64,000 nt of DNA from Orthonyx spaldingii (taxonomy: Eukaryota > Chordata > Aves > Passeriformes > Orthonychidae), in the NCBI GenBank assembly GCA_013397795.1, contig VZTJ01004744.1, forward strand, positions 993,649-1,057,648. Direction: 5' to 3'. The number at the start of each line of letters is the position of its first letter. Within the stretch, counting starts at the first letter, position 1. Both the position numbers and the translations under genes were made by a program. The notes under the pieces were generated by a model. The model was not told the origin of the DNA. It saw only the letters and a list, made by a program, of their open reading frames with translations, and made no database searches. Of the stretch, positions 33,858 through 46,223 are shown piece by piece.

Positions 33858-35182
33858 TACCGGGACGCTGGGATTGGGAAGGAGCCCAAAGCAAAGCTTT
33901 GCTGCTCGTGTCCTGCTGCAGGCTGACCTGTGCTGTAGGATCTGGGACAGGGGTGCTGCTGAAGCACCCCAAGCCTCCAGCAAATTTAATCCAGGGGCAT
34001 CAGACAGCCAAACGAGCTGCCTCATGTTGCAGGACCTGCTGTGTCGTGATGCTGTTTAATCACAAAGCCGCCTTCTCCCCTGCTCCAGCTGCTCTTTCCA
34101 GGCTGCAGGAGAAGGTAGCCCATCATTTTGGCTGGGTGCCCACTGGGCATGGCTCTGGTGCCTGTCTCCCTGCCTTATGGCAGTCCATAAAGTGGGGGTG
34201 GTTGTGAAAGAGGGACTGTGAAGTGCAGTTATGGAGTGAATTTAGAGGCAAATGAGTGGCGGTACCGATGTGTGAAACATTTGGATCTGGAAAGGTCTTC
34301 TGTGACATTCAGAGAGGAAAAAAATATAGCCTGAACATCCAAAAAACCCTTCTAGCTGTAGTAACCTCTCCTGGCTTTCCCTCATATGCTTGTTCCCAGT
34401 ACTTTGCAGAGTCCCTTCCTTCCCGAGGAAGAACGAGATGCACCAGCAAGGATCCCCAGGCGTGTTCAGGTGCAGCACAGCCACTCCTGCAGAGCTGCAG
34501 GTGACAGGCACCGTGCACGGAAAGGAGGGATGCTCCTCAGAGGGGTGTGTGGCACAGACCTGCCTGGCTGCTCCCCGTGTGCCACAACCCATCTCTAACC
34601 ATGGCTCCAGCTGGAGCTCATCCCCACCCCTAAATGATCCATGAGGGCTTTTAAACGTTCAATAGAACTGGATTTTAGTCACAGTTTCCCTGGGCAGCTC
34701 TCACTTCAGAGCTTTGCTGCTGCTTCACGGTGCAGAGCTTCCAGTCCTCCAGCACATGACCTGTGGGAAGAGGCCCCACACTTCACGTGCTGTCCCTCTC
34801 TGGCAGCTTCCCACCGTGCAGATCTCCTTCCCTGGCACTGCCCGGGCTCTGTCTCCCCTGCCTGTGGGGATGCAGGCAGGATGCAGTCCCTGAACGCTGT
34901 TCCAGGCCCCACATCTCTCCCTGCTGCCAAGGGAGGCTGGCTCTCCTGTGAAAGCTGTGCAGATTTGGGAATCTGCAGGCCAGAGGAGCACCTCACCTCG
35001 GAATGTGTCTCCAGCCAAGGCCGAGTGAGGATGCGCAGGGGGAAGGCAGGAAACAAAGGATGGGTTTAGATCTGCTCATGCATAACCTGCCAGCAGCTCG
35101 CAGTCCCCAGCAGAGGTCCATGTGCGTCCTCCCATCCTATCCCTGCTCCATGTGTTCCCATGAAGGGCATGTCCTGTGCGGG
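33858..35182. other. Non-coding DNA, no gene seen
   Basis: Unique GC-moderate sequence, stop-poor on both strands around 34640-35070. No protein domain recognised. Confidence 0.5.
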
Positions 35183-35249
35183 GCCAGGAGTTGGACTCGA
35201 CGATCCTTGTGTGTCCCTTCCAGCTCAGGATATTCCGTAATTCTGTGTT
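35183..35249 (+). mobile_element. CR1 LINE 3'-terminal scrap
   Basis: Sense-orientation CR1 terminus: GAGTTGGACTCGACGATCC, TGTGTCCCTTCCAGCTCAGG and a degenerate TATTCCGTAATTCTGTG tail. Very short and 5'-truncated. A CCCTTCCAGCT word is repeated just past the tail. Confidence 0.85.
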
Positions 35250-36159
35250 TCCCTTCCAGCTGACGCTGGAGGGCCCTTTCAGAAGCACAAATCAAAGCTG
35301 TTTCCATCTTTACCTCCAAACTGTCCCTGTGCCTGGTTTTGTGCATAATTCATGTCTTCAGGCAGATGTGCCCTGCCCCTCCACAGATAATGCCCAGCTC
35401 CCACTGAAGTTGTTCCTATCTCTACTGCCATGTGTCTGAATCCTGCTACCTTGCAGGCCAGTGGCGTTTTTGGAGGGAGACCCTTGAGCAATTCTGCATC
35501 CTCTCTGCGAAACTCTCAACTCTTTTGGGGGATTTTTGCGTTTTTATTATGATGGTGATGATTTTTCTCCTTGTTGTCTTCCCTGCAAGTCGTCCTTCAT
35601 CTGCTGGCAATGTGATGTTGTGCTGACAGACAATCTGACCCGGCATCAGTGGGGTCAAAAAAATGTAAAAAAAAACACCCAAAAAACAAACCCAAAGTTT
35701 AACAATAAAATAAACAGCCAGGGCTGGCAGAAGGAGAGGAGAGAATCAGAAGGGTTGCTCAGGGAGCTGAGCAGCTGCTAGCAAGCAGAGGGATGAAAAA
35801 GCAATGCAGGATGGAGAGAGGGCAAAAATCTTGTGAAAGCCAAGGAGAAAAGGAGGACACGGAGTTGTAGGGGAGCAGGAAGAGTTTGTGAGGTTCTCAA
35901 GGGAGATTTCCTCAGCGCAGCTCCATCTACGTGTGCCAGGAGTGCCGTGGTCCCGCTGTAGCTCAGCACTACCCACATTATCCTGGGCTCCAGGGAGAAC
36001 ACCACTCGCACCAATTGTTTGGAAAAATGCACCCTGTTCCACCTGTCTTGCCATTACAAATCGAGGAGCAGCAGGAGACAAGGGGGACGTCGCTGCCATG
36101 CAGGAGCCGTGGAGGGGAATGGCAGCAAGGGTGGGGGGACAGCCCAGCTCCCTGCCTCC
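35250..36159. other. Non-coding DNA, no gene seen
   Basis: A-rich patch with short A-runs at about 35657-35710; otherwise unique sequence with chance frames. Confidence 0.5.
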
Positions 36160-36370
36160 TTACCGGTCATTAACCCAGCTGCTAATGAAGTGCAACCAGA
36201 CAGCTTCCTTCTCCTGACGGAAAGCTCACGAGGAGCACCGCTGGCTAATGAGGGCATTAGAGGCTGATCTCTCCCTTGTCATCCTCCTATCGTTTCAATA
36301 TCGGGCTAATTTCACTATAATGTAGATTAATTGGCACCTTTCTGCCTGCAAATTCCTCTGGCGGTCAAAA
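36160..36370. promoter_or_regulatory. TAAT-rich motif island (candidate enhancer)
   Basis: At least six homeodomain TAAT/ATTA cores occur within 170 bases: GTCATTAACC, GCTGCTAATGAAG, GCTGGCTAATGAGG, GGCATTAGAGG, GGGCTAATTTC and AGATTAATTGG. The phrase GCTAATGA occurs twice about 61 bases apart. Texture resembles a conserved developmental enhancer. Confidence 0.36.
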
Positions 36371-38514
36371 ATATTTTTGTTTTTCTGAAATTGTGTTTCC
36401 CACCCAAAAAAACCAGTTTCCTTGGATTTGGAAGAGAGGTGGAGAAAAGGGGAGTATCTCTGCTGCAAACCAGAAACAAGACCCAGACAGAGGCTGAGCA
36501 GAAGGCAGAAACACATTTCATTATTCAGTGAGCAAATTCATCTCGTCCATTCCCTCACTGGGCAAGTGCCATTCCCTCTTTGCTCAGTGTGATGGCAAGG
36601 CAGGATGAAAGGAGGCTAAATATGGCAAATAATGTGAGGAAAAGGCAGGGGCAAGCATCATCGAGTGTCTGGCCCTGCAGACTAAAGGAGCCAAAAGCCC
36701 TTCTCTTTGTATAAATGTCTTTGCTCGTTTTCCTCCTGGGGTGAATTTGGCAATTCCTTCCTTTCCATGTGGTGAGCAGCCACAATCCAAGCCCTTGCTG
36801 TCCCACCGTTGTGCTGCAAGGCTGGAAAGGGAAGGGTAATTGCACAGATCCAGACACTGGTTGTGTCCAACTGAGGCAAAAGTTGTGATGGTGTGGAAAG
36901 GAGCTGTGAGGGAAACCTCCAGCTCCTCTTCAGAAGGTTGTCAGAGCAAGACTGGGTGGAAAATCCACCACAGGAAACCAACACAGCCTTCTGAAAGCTG
37001 TCTAGAAGTGGGACAGCAAATCTGGCACGATGGTTGATCCACCACTGCTGTGAGACAGGAAGGGTGACTCAGAAAGGGAAACAACATTGGAGGAGTTTTG
37101 CAAATATCCTTCAGGATTTGTGGACCAGGCTGCTGGGGAGCCCAGCTGGGATGGTGTGGAGCGTGGGCTGAACAGTCCAAGGCAAAGCAGTTTTGTTGGT
37201 GCATCCACGTGTCCGTAGAAGTGTGGGTGGGGGAAGGAAGCCCCGTCCTGAGGAGCAAGGACTGGCTTGGCCATGGAGCTGATTCCGTGGGCAATACGGG
37301 CACACCTGACATCTGCCAGTGGCTGAACTCGAGTGCAGCTGTGACAGCCACGGCAGCTCAGGCAGGACTTTGGGATCAATCATTTTCTGCTGCGAGAAAT
37401 ATTTTCCACCCCCGAGCATGCAGTTCTGAGGTAATGCTTCCCCTTAATAAGGGAAAAAAACCCAGGTTTCTGCAACCTTGGATGCTCTTCATGTTTCTCA
37501 TTACTGGTGCCCTAATCATGTCCCCAGAAAGAAAAAGCAAGATCCTTTTACACCTGACTGATTCTGCTGCTGTTACTCAGTGCTGCTTTCACACCACTTC
37601 CCAAGCCTGCCAAGACACCCTTGAACCTGTTTAGAAAAGGTTAGGACGCTAATTAAGAAAAGCTATTCCCTCCACCCCAAACCTGAGGGAGAGATGTAAA
37701 AAAGTGTGTGAGCTGGGGTTGGATCTGCTCTTACTCCTTCTCCTTTTCCTGTGTTATGAGACTTGTGTCTCACTTTTCCCCAGGGGAATCCGCTGTTCCT
37801 GCGGGCCCCGTGTGCCAGTGTGGATACGGGACAAGAGGTTAATTTGTCGCCCTGTGATGCACGAGCTTTCCCTTTGCACAAATATTGATCCAAGGCTGTT
37901 CAAATATCCATCCTGGCTGGAATAGCAGCAGTGTGATATTGCTGCTGGAGATGCACAAGGACATTGGAGGGGAAGGGAACGGGGAAAGAAAGGAGAGCTG
38001 GGCAGAGCTGCGGGTTGGGCATCCATGTTCTCACCTTCTCCCCTCCCTTCCCAGCTTAAATATCTTTTTATTGACATTTGTCTCACTGGGCTGAGCAGTC
38101 TGTCAAAGGAGAGGGAAGCAGCAGCGTTGTTCCACCCTGGGCATTCATTAGATGATATTGTTTCACCACTTGAGTTGTCTGAGCTGCCCAGGCAGCGTTT
38201 AGGAGAAGGTTAAATAGAGCTGTTGAGTCCTGGGCAAATAAATCTCCCTTTGCCAGCTCGAAACAGAGCAGAACTTCTGCTTTCCTGCCTCTTGCCCAGC
38301 AGAAGAGCAGCCAGAGCAGCTCCTTTGCTGAAGGAGCAGGAGCAGGGCTGGCTCTGTCCCTCAGCAGCACAAAACCAGTGAGGCTGAGGAGGCGCCGAGG
38401 TTTTAACCCGCCCCAGTGGGTTTCGAACGTGCCCTGCTTTAGGCAAAACGCTGCTCCCTCTGCCCGGTGGGCTCCACCTCGCTCCACGCCACAGCTCTCC
38501 ACAGTTCTTTCCCC
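36371..38514. other. Non-coding DNA, no gene seen
   Basis: Unique sequence; frames at 36941-37634 overlap on both strands and have no recognisable domain. Confidence 0.5.
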
Positions 38515-38720
38515 GTGAATAATAATGGGAAACCTTTGTAAATTAACTGATTAGTCAGCTCCCCTAATTAGCTAATTACTCCGCTCTGCTTTCACTTGTG
38601 CTCTCCCGTTGTTTTCCCAACCTCAGGTTGAAGGAACGAGCGCGCACGTGGCTGCGCCGAGATCTTATCCTGCTTTGAAGGCTTTAAACTTGCATGATTC
38701 AGCCGTGTAGGGCTGACACG
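38515..38720. promoter_or_regulatory. Homeodomain palindrome island (candidate enhancer)
   Basis: Contains the 14-bp perfect palindrome TAATTAGCTAATTA (38565-38578), two TAATTA cores in tail-to-tail arrangement two bases apart, preceded by GTAAATTAACTGATTAGTC. A CpG-bearing GCGCGCACGTGGC stretch with an E-box lies at about 38640. Paired homeodomain sites of this sort can bind homeodomain dimers; function is inferred. Confidence 0.38.
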
Positions 38721-40499
38721 TGGCCGACCTTACACAACTTCTCTCTTTCAGCCCTTTTGTGTGGAGTGCTGTACCTGCCTCCTGTGCCAGGCACCGGGAG
38801 TCTCCAGTGCTGGCTTATGCAACCGTTCCCTCCTCCGTCCCCGCTGCCAGCAGCTATTCCCGTTAAACTCCAATCCATCTTCCCGCTCCGTGTGACATCT
38901 TGCCGTTGCCTACGGATCCGGCAGGTTTCCCCCAAAGCTGGAGGAGAGGGGATGTGTTGTCTGGAACCAGCGAGGTGTGAAGGCACGGTAGGAGTCGTGC
39001 AGGGTCAGACCAGGCGTCCCCCAAACACAAGATCCTGTCTCTGATTCCAGGCGTGTTCCTGGAAAAACCTGTGTAACTACAGGGTCAACAGCAGTGGGGA
39101 TTCTCCGGAATGTTCCCCCAGCCTCCTGTGGTTTGTAGATCAGGGACGTCCTCACCCACAAGCGATGTGTTTGCACGTAACAGCTTCCGCACACAAGCTC
39201 TCGGCAAGAAAAATCCACATTTTTTTATGAACTCTTCTGAGCTCCAGGCAGGCACAGCTCCTCTCTTGAGGAGTCCCATGGCATAGAGACAGGCTGGGTA
39301 CGAAAATAGCTCGTCTCGTTTGTTCTGAACTGGTGAGTTTCCTCTGATGCCCCCAATCCTTGCTCCAGGAGAGATGGAAACAGCTTTTCTTGTGATCCTC
39401 AGATCTCTGTCGTATCCCTTTCCAAGGCTGAGGAGCCCTTACCTAGCTGACATTCCATGTTCCTTTGATCATCTCGTTGCCAACCTCTGAAGCTGCTATT
39501 CCCTGGAAAGGTTATAGTTACCCTATAACCTTCAGATGGGGAGGAGGGGGACACAACTTCATGGAGAACTCAAGGCTGGGACAGTGCTTTTGCGTTGTCT
39601 TTTGCTCTTCCCCCTCTGCAAGTCTTTTCCTTGATCCGCCATGGAAATTTATGAGCATGGTGGAAACCTGAGAGGGTCAAGGAGAGGAGGCTGTCTTGGT
39701 CAGGGGGGCCCAGGAAGGGAGACTGCGGGGGGGAAATTTAATGGATTGTGAAAGAAAGATAGAAGCATTAATGGGAGAGAGAAAAAAACCAAGGGAAGTG
39801 CCAGGGAAAAAAAGCTCTGATAATCTTCAGGTGGACGTTTTTATGTGGCTTTGGCTGTCGTCCATGTGGTACATCTTGTGTCACTTCTGCAGGGAAGGTG
39901 TGGGAGATGAGCAGGCACTGCAGGTCACACCACAGAGAGACCTTCCCCTCACCAGGAGCTGCACAGAGGAAGCTGGTTTTGTTCTAGCAGCATCTTGGAC
40001 CCTCTTCTGAGGTGCTTTGGGGTGACTACAAGTGTGGGCGACACACAGAGGTTGTTAAGCAGGGAACTTCCTCACCCCACACTTGGTGCTGGCTTTGAGG
40101 GCGCTGTTAAGTTGACTTTGCTCCTTTGCTGCTGTCACATCATCCTCGTGAAGGGCTCAGTGGTGATCCCATCTGTAATCAGGGGCAGGATCCCCCCTCC
40201 TGCTCCTGCCTTTCCCATTTACAGATAGAAATGAAGTCTGTGGTACGGACCCTTAAGCTGGTTAGACACTTGAGACTTGGAAGTCCTTAAGCACATTAGC
40301 AGCTGGAGGTCCATTATTATTCATTGAATCTCTCCGGGGCCGATTGGAATCCTCCTTTTAATTGTGTGCATTTCCCTCTGTCCTTTTATCATGGAAGGAA
40401 AAGAAAAAAGGGTGAGAGACACAGCAATTGTGTTATCTCATTACCCATCCTGGCCCTGGAATGGGACACAGGCTGGAGTCTGCTCTTCCCCTCCAGCAA
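38721..40499. other. Non-coding DNA, no gene seen
   Basis: Apart from the perfect stem-loop at 39508-39532, unique sequence without recognisable exon or transposon. Confidence 0.5.
39508..39532. repeat. Perfect 10-bp stem, 5-base loop inverted repeat
   Basis: AAGGTTATAG (39508-39517), loop TTACC, CTATAACCTT (39523-39532). The stem is perfect. No T-run follows on either strand, so a terminator-like role is not suggested, and the stem is too short for a microRNA precursor. Confidence 0.75.
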
Positions 40500-40640
40500 A
40501 AGGAGGGAGAGGTGCCCATTTTACATATTAATGGCAAAATGACATCCCCCCTTCTATCTCCCGTAGCACGCCGCAGTTAATAATTCACATTTCATTAACA
40601 CGTCTGCATGGCCTTACCGTGTTTCCCTTCTGTCAATGAA
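40500..40640. promoter_or_regulatory. AT-rich motif island (candidate)
   Basis: CATATTAATGGC near 40525, then GTTAATAATTCAC and TTTCATTAACACG near 40576-40602, in complex sequence with GC-richer flanks. Several homeodomain-like cores; inference only. Confidence 0.28.
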
Positions 40641-41919
40641 GAGATATTGGGAGGGCTTAGAGGAGCGGGAATTGGGGCAGGACCAGCTGAAGCAGCTGCT
40701 TCAGGCTGGACTTGAAGCAGATGAACTTTCAGAGCAGGGGAGTTTTGGGCTCTCCGCTGTGTGTTTGAGATGTGCTGGGGTCACAGCTCCTCACCAAGGA
40801 AGGAAGCAGAGAAGGTCCCTCCAGCAGGAGGATGCCTGATAATATCCCAAGGTCAAGCAGGAATAGGGGAGCAGAAGTGTTGTGGACTGCCACAACCTGG
40901 CCTGGCTGTAGTGACGGAGGGGAGGGAGCTGGGGACACCGAAGCAGGGCCACCCCACACTTGCAGGTCAAGCCCTGAACTAAGCACGCTCTCAGAGCACC
41001 AAGCCACTGGCAGGAGTGGTTCTGAAGGGGGTTAAACAAAACACACCCTCGGAGAAGTTGGCCATACAAGTCCTGCTGCCAGCTTAGAGAATTTTACATG
41101 AGGAAACTTGTCTCTTGAGCTTGGTTTTCCACACACTGAAACATTAATCAACTTTTGAACCATGTACCATATGAAATATTCATCTTTTCTCCTTGCAAAA
41201 AAACAAACCAGAAACCCCAGCTATCTTCAAAGCTGTCTCGTGGCGTTCCATGCTCTGATCCTTTAGGAATTGCTGTGTCATTTTCACCTAAGTTTATTCT
41301 GTGATTGCTCAAGAGCGAGTGAGCTAAAAATCACTTCAAGAGGGACTTTACTGGTGTGTCTGGGTTTGAGAGAAAAATGGGTTTTGGTTTGGAATTTGCT
41401 GGCCAGACCCAGGCTGGTTTTGTTTCCCTGAAGGAGAAGAAAGGGGTTTAATGCCGTTTTCAAACCTAATTTCATGGGGAGCCAATTCATGCTGTGATCC
41501 ATCGGCAGGTGATTTCTTGATTAAAATGTTGGAAGAGAAAGCGGCTTACATCAGCCACCCTTGAAAGGGGAAAATTCTGTCCTGCTAGTCCTTTAAACTG
41601 GTGGAAAACCCTTCCCTAGCAGGCAGTGATGTCTTTCAGGAAAGGCATGAGCCATGAGACTTGCAGGGATGATCTTTCCCTTCACAGAGATGGGTTAATA
41701 TATCCTCAGCAAGGCTGCTCCTCTCAAACTTCCCAAACTACCTGGGCTTGGAAAGGAGCCCTCATAAATAAGTGTAAAACAAAAGAAAATAAAAAATCAG
41801 ACCTAAAACATCCCTTCCATTAGCAGACCTTAAGGCACTTTTAGAAACATTGGATGAATGAAGTCTCTTCCTTGCCCTGTCTGGGGTAAACAAATCCATC
41901 CTGTCCTTCAGCTCGATCT
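40641..41919. other. Non-coding DNA, no gene seen
   Basis: Unique sequence with overlapping chance frames at about 40636-41069 and an A-rich patch near 41195. No repeat recognised. Confidence 0.5.
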
Positions 41920-42220
41920 TGCAGTAATGTCATAATCCCACCTTTATTACATCACTGTTGTCATGGAAATAACTGTGATTTCATAAAGTCTCCATAATGA
42001 CTTTACCACAAGATCCATTAGGATGGGAAGATGGATTGTGAAGGCTAGAAAAATGCCTTCTTTAAGCAAATGCATACTGGATAATTAGCAAATGCGGCAA
42101 AGGGAAGGAGTGGAAATTGGATGGGAAAAAATAAATGGATCCATCTTTAACATGGGCTATTTATGAACATTTTCTTTGATTTGGTTTCAAATGGCACAAA
42201 GGCACTACTATAATATTCCA
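41920..42220. promoter_or_regulatory. Long AT-rich island with CRE/POU-like words (candidate)
   Basis: AGTAATGTCATAATCC, TTATTACATCAC, TTGTCATGG and CCATAATGACTTTACC at 41930-42008 are followed by AGCAAATGCATACTGGATAATTAGCAAATGC at about 42066-42095, in which GCAAATGC occurs twice. Complex AT-rich sequence about 300 bases long; regulatory role inferred. Confidence 0.32.
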
Positions 42221-43459
42221 AATCAGTCCAGAAGTCCCGTACTTCAGGGCATTGTCAGCACATGTTGAACGAAGAGCTGGACCCTGCCCTAACCTTTTCC
42301 CTCTGAGATTCCTCAGGCTTTGAAAGAAAGGTTTTGGGCTTTCCCTGGTGGCCCAAGAGCCTCCTGCTTTACCTTTGCCTGGCTGAATGGAGGATCAGGC
42401 TGGACACATGCTGAGGAAGAAGAACCTGGGGGCTGTCCTGGCCAGGAAGACTTTTATGTCTCCGAGGTCTTTGGATTTGCCTGAACTGGGGAGCCTGCAG
42501 TGGGTAACCCCTCCAAGGCCAGAGAGGTGCTTGATGCTGGGATCCTGGGCATCTGGAGAGGCAGATGGTGGGATTAAACCTTGCATGAGCAGAAGCTGGG
42601 CTACAGAGCGGCAAAGAAACTGCTTTGGCTTGCGTTTCACTAAAGGTGTTGAAGGAAGAAGGCTGTGTAATCTCCCTGTGAGTGTTCAGAGGCGCGGCGC
42701 TGGATGCAATTCCTGGCTGGAATGCCTGCAGGTGTCCCTTGCACTGCACCCTCAAAATACAAGTGGGTGGCTGCTGCCCACCTGCAAGGAGACACAGGCA
42801 GGTGATTCAATTTTCATGGAATATCAGAGCTTCCTGAATGGGAGTCCTGCACCTCTCAGCGCTCCGCGCATCAAAGTGACCTTGCACTAACAGTTAATGC
42901 ATGGAGGAGGCATTCCCGCTCTGGTTCCTCCTCTCCAAAAACCTTCTGATGCTTTTTCCTTATTTCTGCTTCCCTTAGGAACATCTCAATCCCTTATTGA
43001 GATGTATTTATTTTTAATTTCTGGAGGAAAATATTGTATTTGTGGTGGTGAGGCACACGTTGCTCGCTGAACAGCCTGGCCCACGGTGATGGAGGAGGCT
43101 GCAAAGCGCTGGCGGTGGATTCCTGCTCTGACCTGTGCAATCCCTTCCCTGCTGTCCCAGTGCCCTTGTGGCACAGCTGGCAGCACCACGTGCAGCCAGC
43201 TCCCCGGAGGCACTCGAGCTCAGGGAACAAGGAGGAGCAGGGCACAAGAGTTCAGGGAGGAGGTGAGGGAACACCGTGCTTGGGAAATGCGCAGGCACCG
43301 CACGGGAATGCTCAGCTGGGGGCTGCTGGTTCAGTGCTGGAACACCTCTCGGGGAGCAGGGGCTGCTTGTGCTGCCCTTGCCTTCGGAGTTCAGCATCTC
43401 TCCAGCTCCTCCTTGCCAGCTCTGCCTGGCGTGGCAGCAGAGATGCAGAAAAGCACTCA
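42221..43459. other. Non-coding DNA, no gene seen
   Basis: Stop-poor stretches on both strands (42369-42890 and 43014-43538) with no recognisable protein. AT-rich at about 43000-43040. Confidence 0.5.
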
Positions 43460-43600
43460 TGAGCTAATTGAAGTGGTCACATCCTCGCCAGCAGCATTTC
43501 CCACATTAGCCAAATTTGATCTAAAACTAATCTCCTAGTCAAGACAAATCTCTTCTCTGCAATCCTCTTATTATATTTACATATTGGAATCCAGGGATGG
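43460..43600. promoter_or_regulatory. AT-rich motif island (candidate)
   Basis: GAGCTAATTGAAG, CACATTAGCC, AAACTAATCTCC and TTATTATATTTACATATTGG words in complex sequence. Modest support. Confidence 0.25.
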
Positions 43601-43879
43601 TTACTGAATTGGGCCATGGTGAGACTTGTGGGGATGGCTCCTGAAGTCCCTGGCACTGCAGACTGGAGAGGCTACAAGGCACTGGTGACTCCTGCATTCC
43701 CTAAATCCCTGTCTCCCCTGAAGGGCTCTGAGGAGTGGAGTAACTGGAGCCCAGTTCAGCTGCTTAAAGTAGTCTTGAGGTGATGATCTGCCTGTTCCTC
43801 CTGGTACGTGAAAAACACCAGCTAAGGAAAAAAGCCCTGTGGTTGGACTGGACACAGATACACGATGATCAGTGAACAT
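43601..43879. other. Non-coding DNA
   Basis: Unique sequence between two motif islands; nothing specific recognised. Confidence 0.45.
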
Positions 43880-44040
43880 TATCTTGTTAATCAGATCTTG
43901 CCTAACTTTAATTGCCAGCGCTGTTACTGACTGCTGTCAGACCCGTGACGGAGACAGGACATGACTTGGCTTTGAGAAAGAACAACTTTCGGTGATTAAT
44001 TATTGCTGCCGGTCACGTGCAGTTGTTAATGATCTCCTGG
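43880..44040. promoter_or_regulatory. Homeodomain/E-box island next to CR1 (candidate)
   Basis: TTGTTAATCAG, TTTAATTGCC, GGTGATTAATTATTGC, CACGTG near 44015 and GTTGTTAATGATC occur within 160 bases. The CR1 copy begins about 125 bases downstream. Confidence 0.3.
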
Positions 44041-44164
44041 GATGTCTGGCTGGAACGGGAGGAGAAGGTATGAGCCCCTAGTCCTGGCTGGGCTCCAGCT
44101 TTGGCTCTGCTGCTTGGCCAGACAGAATTCCTGCTGCGCCATCAGCCACCCGTCGTGGAGCACT

Positions 44165-44415
44165 ACGGTGAGAGCAGCCGGCCTCAGGTTGTGCCAGGGG
44201 AGGTTTAGGTTGGATATTGGGAAAAATTTCTTCATGGAGAGGGTTCTCAAGCCCTGGAACAGGCTGCTCAGGTGGAGTCACCATCCCTGGAGGGATTTAA
44301 AAATAGCGTAGGTGTGGAATTTGGGGACATGGTCAGCAGTGGGCTTGGCAGTGCTGGGGGAATGGTTGTACTGGATGATCTGAGAGGGCTTTCCCAACCT
44401 AAACAATTCCATGTT
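44165..44415 (+). mobile_element. CR1 LINE 3'-end fragment (about 250 bp)
   Basis: Sense-orientation CR1: GGCCTCAGGTTGTGCCAGGG, GGTTTAGGTTGGATATTGGG, AAAAATTTCTTCATGG, AACAGGCTGCTCAGG, GTCACCATCCCTGG, GGATGATCTGAGAGGGC and a CCCAACCTAAACAATTCCATG end. It belongs to a CR1 type with the 'gtcaccatccctgg' body, different from the 'gctgccccatccctgg' type seen in most other copies here. No reading frame of the reverse transcriptase survives. Confidence 0.95.
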
Positions 44416-46223
44416 CCTGCCTTCTTTCTGGCAGGGGCAGGGCAATGTGTGGTCTGAAACATCTGTTGCAGTTCATAAAACCAATGTGTTGTGGGGGAGG
44501 GAATTGTTCCTGTCTGCCAAAAGCGTAGCAGAGCAGGTGACCACGGCTGCTGACAGGGGAGGGAAGAGATTGGCACAGCCAAAATGGGCATCACCTCACC
44601 CCTTCCCATGTGAATACCTCAGCCCCACCTGTAAACCAGCTCTTGGACACATCCCAAGCTGCCTTCAGGTGCTTTTCTGGAAAGCAGCAATATCCCAGTG
44701 CTGACTCACGGACCGGGGATTGGGAATGCCATATCCTGGCACTCAAACCCCCAGCCCTGCTTTCACTTTTTATGCCTTCTGACATCACTTTGGGGCTCAC
44801 CACCCTGGGCCATGGAGCTTTAGCACAGAAAGCTGGTCAAGAGGGTTTTTTTTCCCCAAGCTTTGTATCTGAGTTTGGAAATTGGACACCAGTGAAGGAA
44901 GTAACTTGTGTTTTCATTTATTCAGTTAAAAAAATATTATTTTTAAAAACCCCACATAAATCAACTGAAATCAGAAACAAATCTTTGCATTGAGGGTAAA
45001 ATGAAGCATTTTGATTCTCCTTGAAATGAATTTGTTGACTTCCAGAGCTTTGGTTTTGGGGTGTGATTTTTCAGTCAGCCCAGCAAACCAGACTTATTAC
45101 CCTGCTCTGCTAACGAGGTCCTGGGGTCTGGAGAATTGGTGCTGTACTGACACCTCACTCCTGTTTTGTGTCTGATCCCAGCTCTGCAGAAGTCAGTGGA
45201 AAAGAATGCCTTTAACATTAAGGAGTCAAAGCAAGCCTCTAATCTGTGTTGTGTTTGGGCCTGGCTGAGGGATGTGGGGATCCTTTAGGATGCTTTATGA
45301 ACAGGGTCCCATTTTAACAAACAGTGCCGTCTTCTTCCTTCCCCGAAGTCTCTTCCTGGGCAGCTCTCACACAACACCAGTTTATTCAGATGGGCTGCTC
45401 AGGGCTGTGCATTCTGCCTATTTATTACCAGGCTGTTTTCCTCTTTCAGCATGCTCTGCTTTTGATGAGGTCTGTAAGGAATGCTACCTTTGCCCATGTG
45501 GTGGTGTCTCGTGGAGCAGCCGAGGAGCAGCAGGACAGGACATATCCTTTCTCCTTGTCTGCCCGTGCCATCCAGGAGGAGAAATCCTTCCAGTGGGAGA
45601 GGTGTCCCTGCACCACCTGCTTGTTTACACACTCACTTATCTTATTAGCAGTAAGAAATGAGCCTTTTGGCAAATCACCAGAGACTGAAGAGCTGCTCCC
45701 TGCCAGGGCTGAGGCTGAAAAATGTTTTAAACCAAGTCCTGATCTTGAACTTACCCTGCTGTGCTCACTTTGGAGCAGCTTGTGAGACAAACACCTTATT
45801 TACCACCCGCAGGTGACTTGCAGAGGTACCCCGTTGGATGTCTCCAAAGAGGGATCAGGCATGTCCTGGCTTTCTCCCCGTGACTTGGATCGTGCAATTT
45901 GCAGAACACTCCTTAGAAAGTAGTAACAAATTACTGCCATAGGGAGCCATCAGGTGTCCAAGCGTTTTTCCTAGGTAGAGTCAGCTTCACCCTCCTCAGT
46001 GTATCCATAAAGGACAACCTGGGTCTCACAGAGTGGGATGGAGAAGGGAAAACATGCACAACTTCTTTCTTTTTCCCTATAGGATGAAGTTCAGAAAGGT
46101 CTGACTTGTCTTTTTTCCTGACTAGAAGCATCCAGCTGTTGCTGTGATTTTGCTCTCAGAGCCTCTGTTCTAGGCAAGGGAAACAACCAATGCCCCTGCA
46201 ACTCCATTCCCTCTCCCTAAGTT
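44416..46223. other. Non-coding DNA, no gene seen
   Basis: An AT-rich patch at about 44920-44970 and unique sequence otherwise. Frames at 45272-45790 overlap on both strands and show no domain. Confidence 0.5.
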
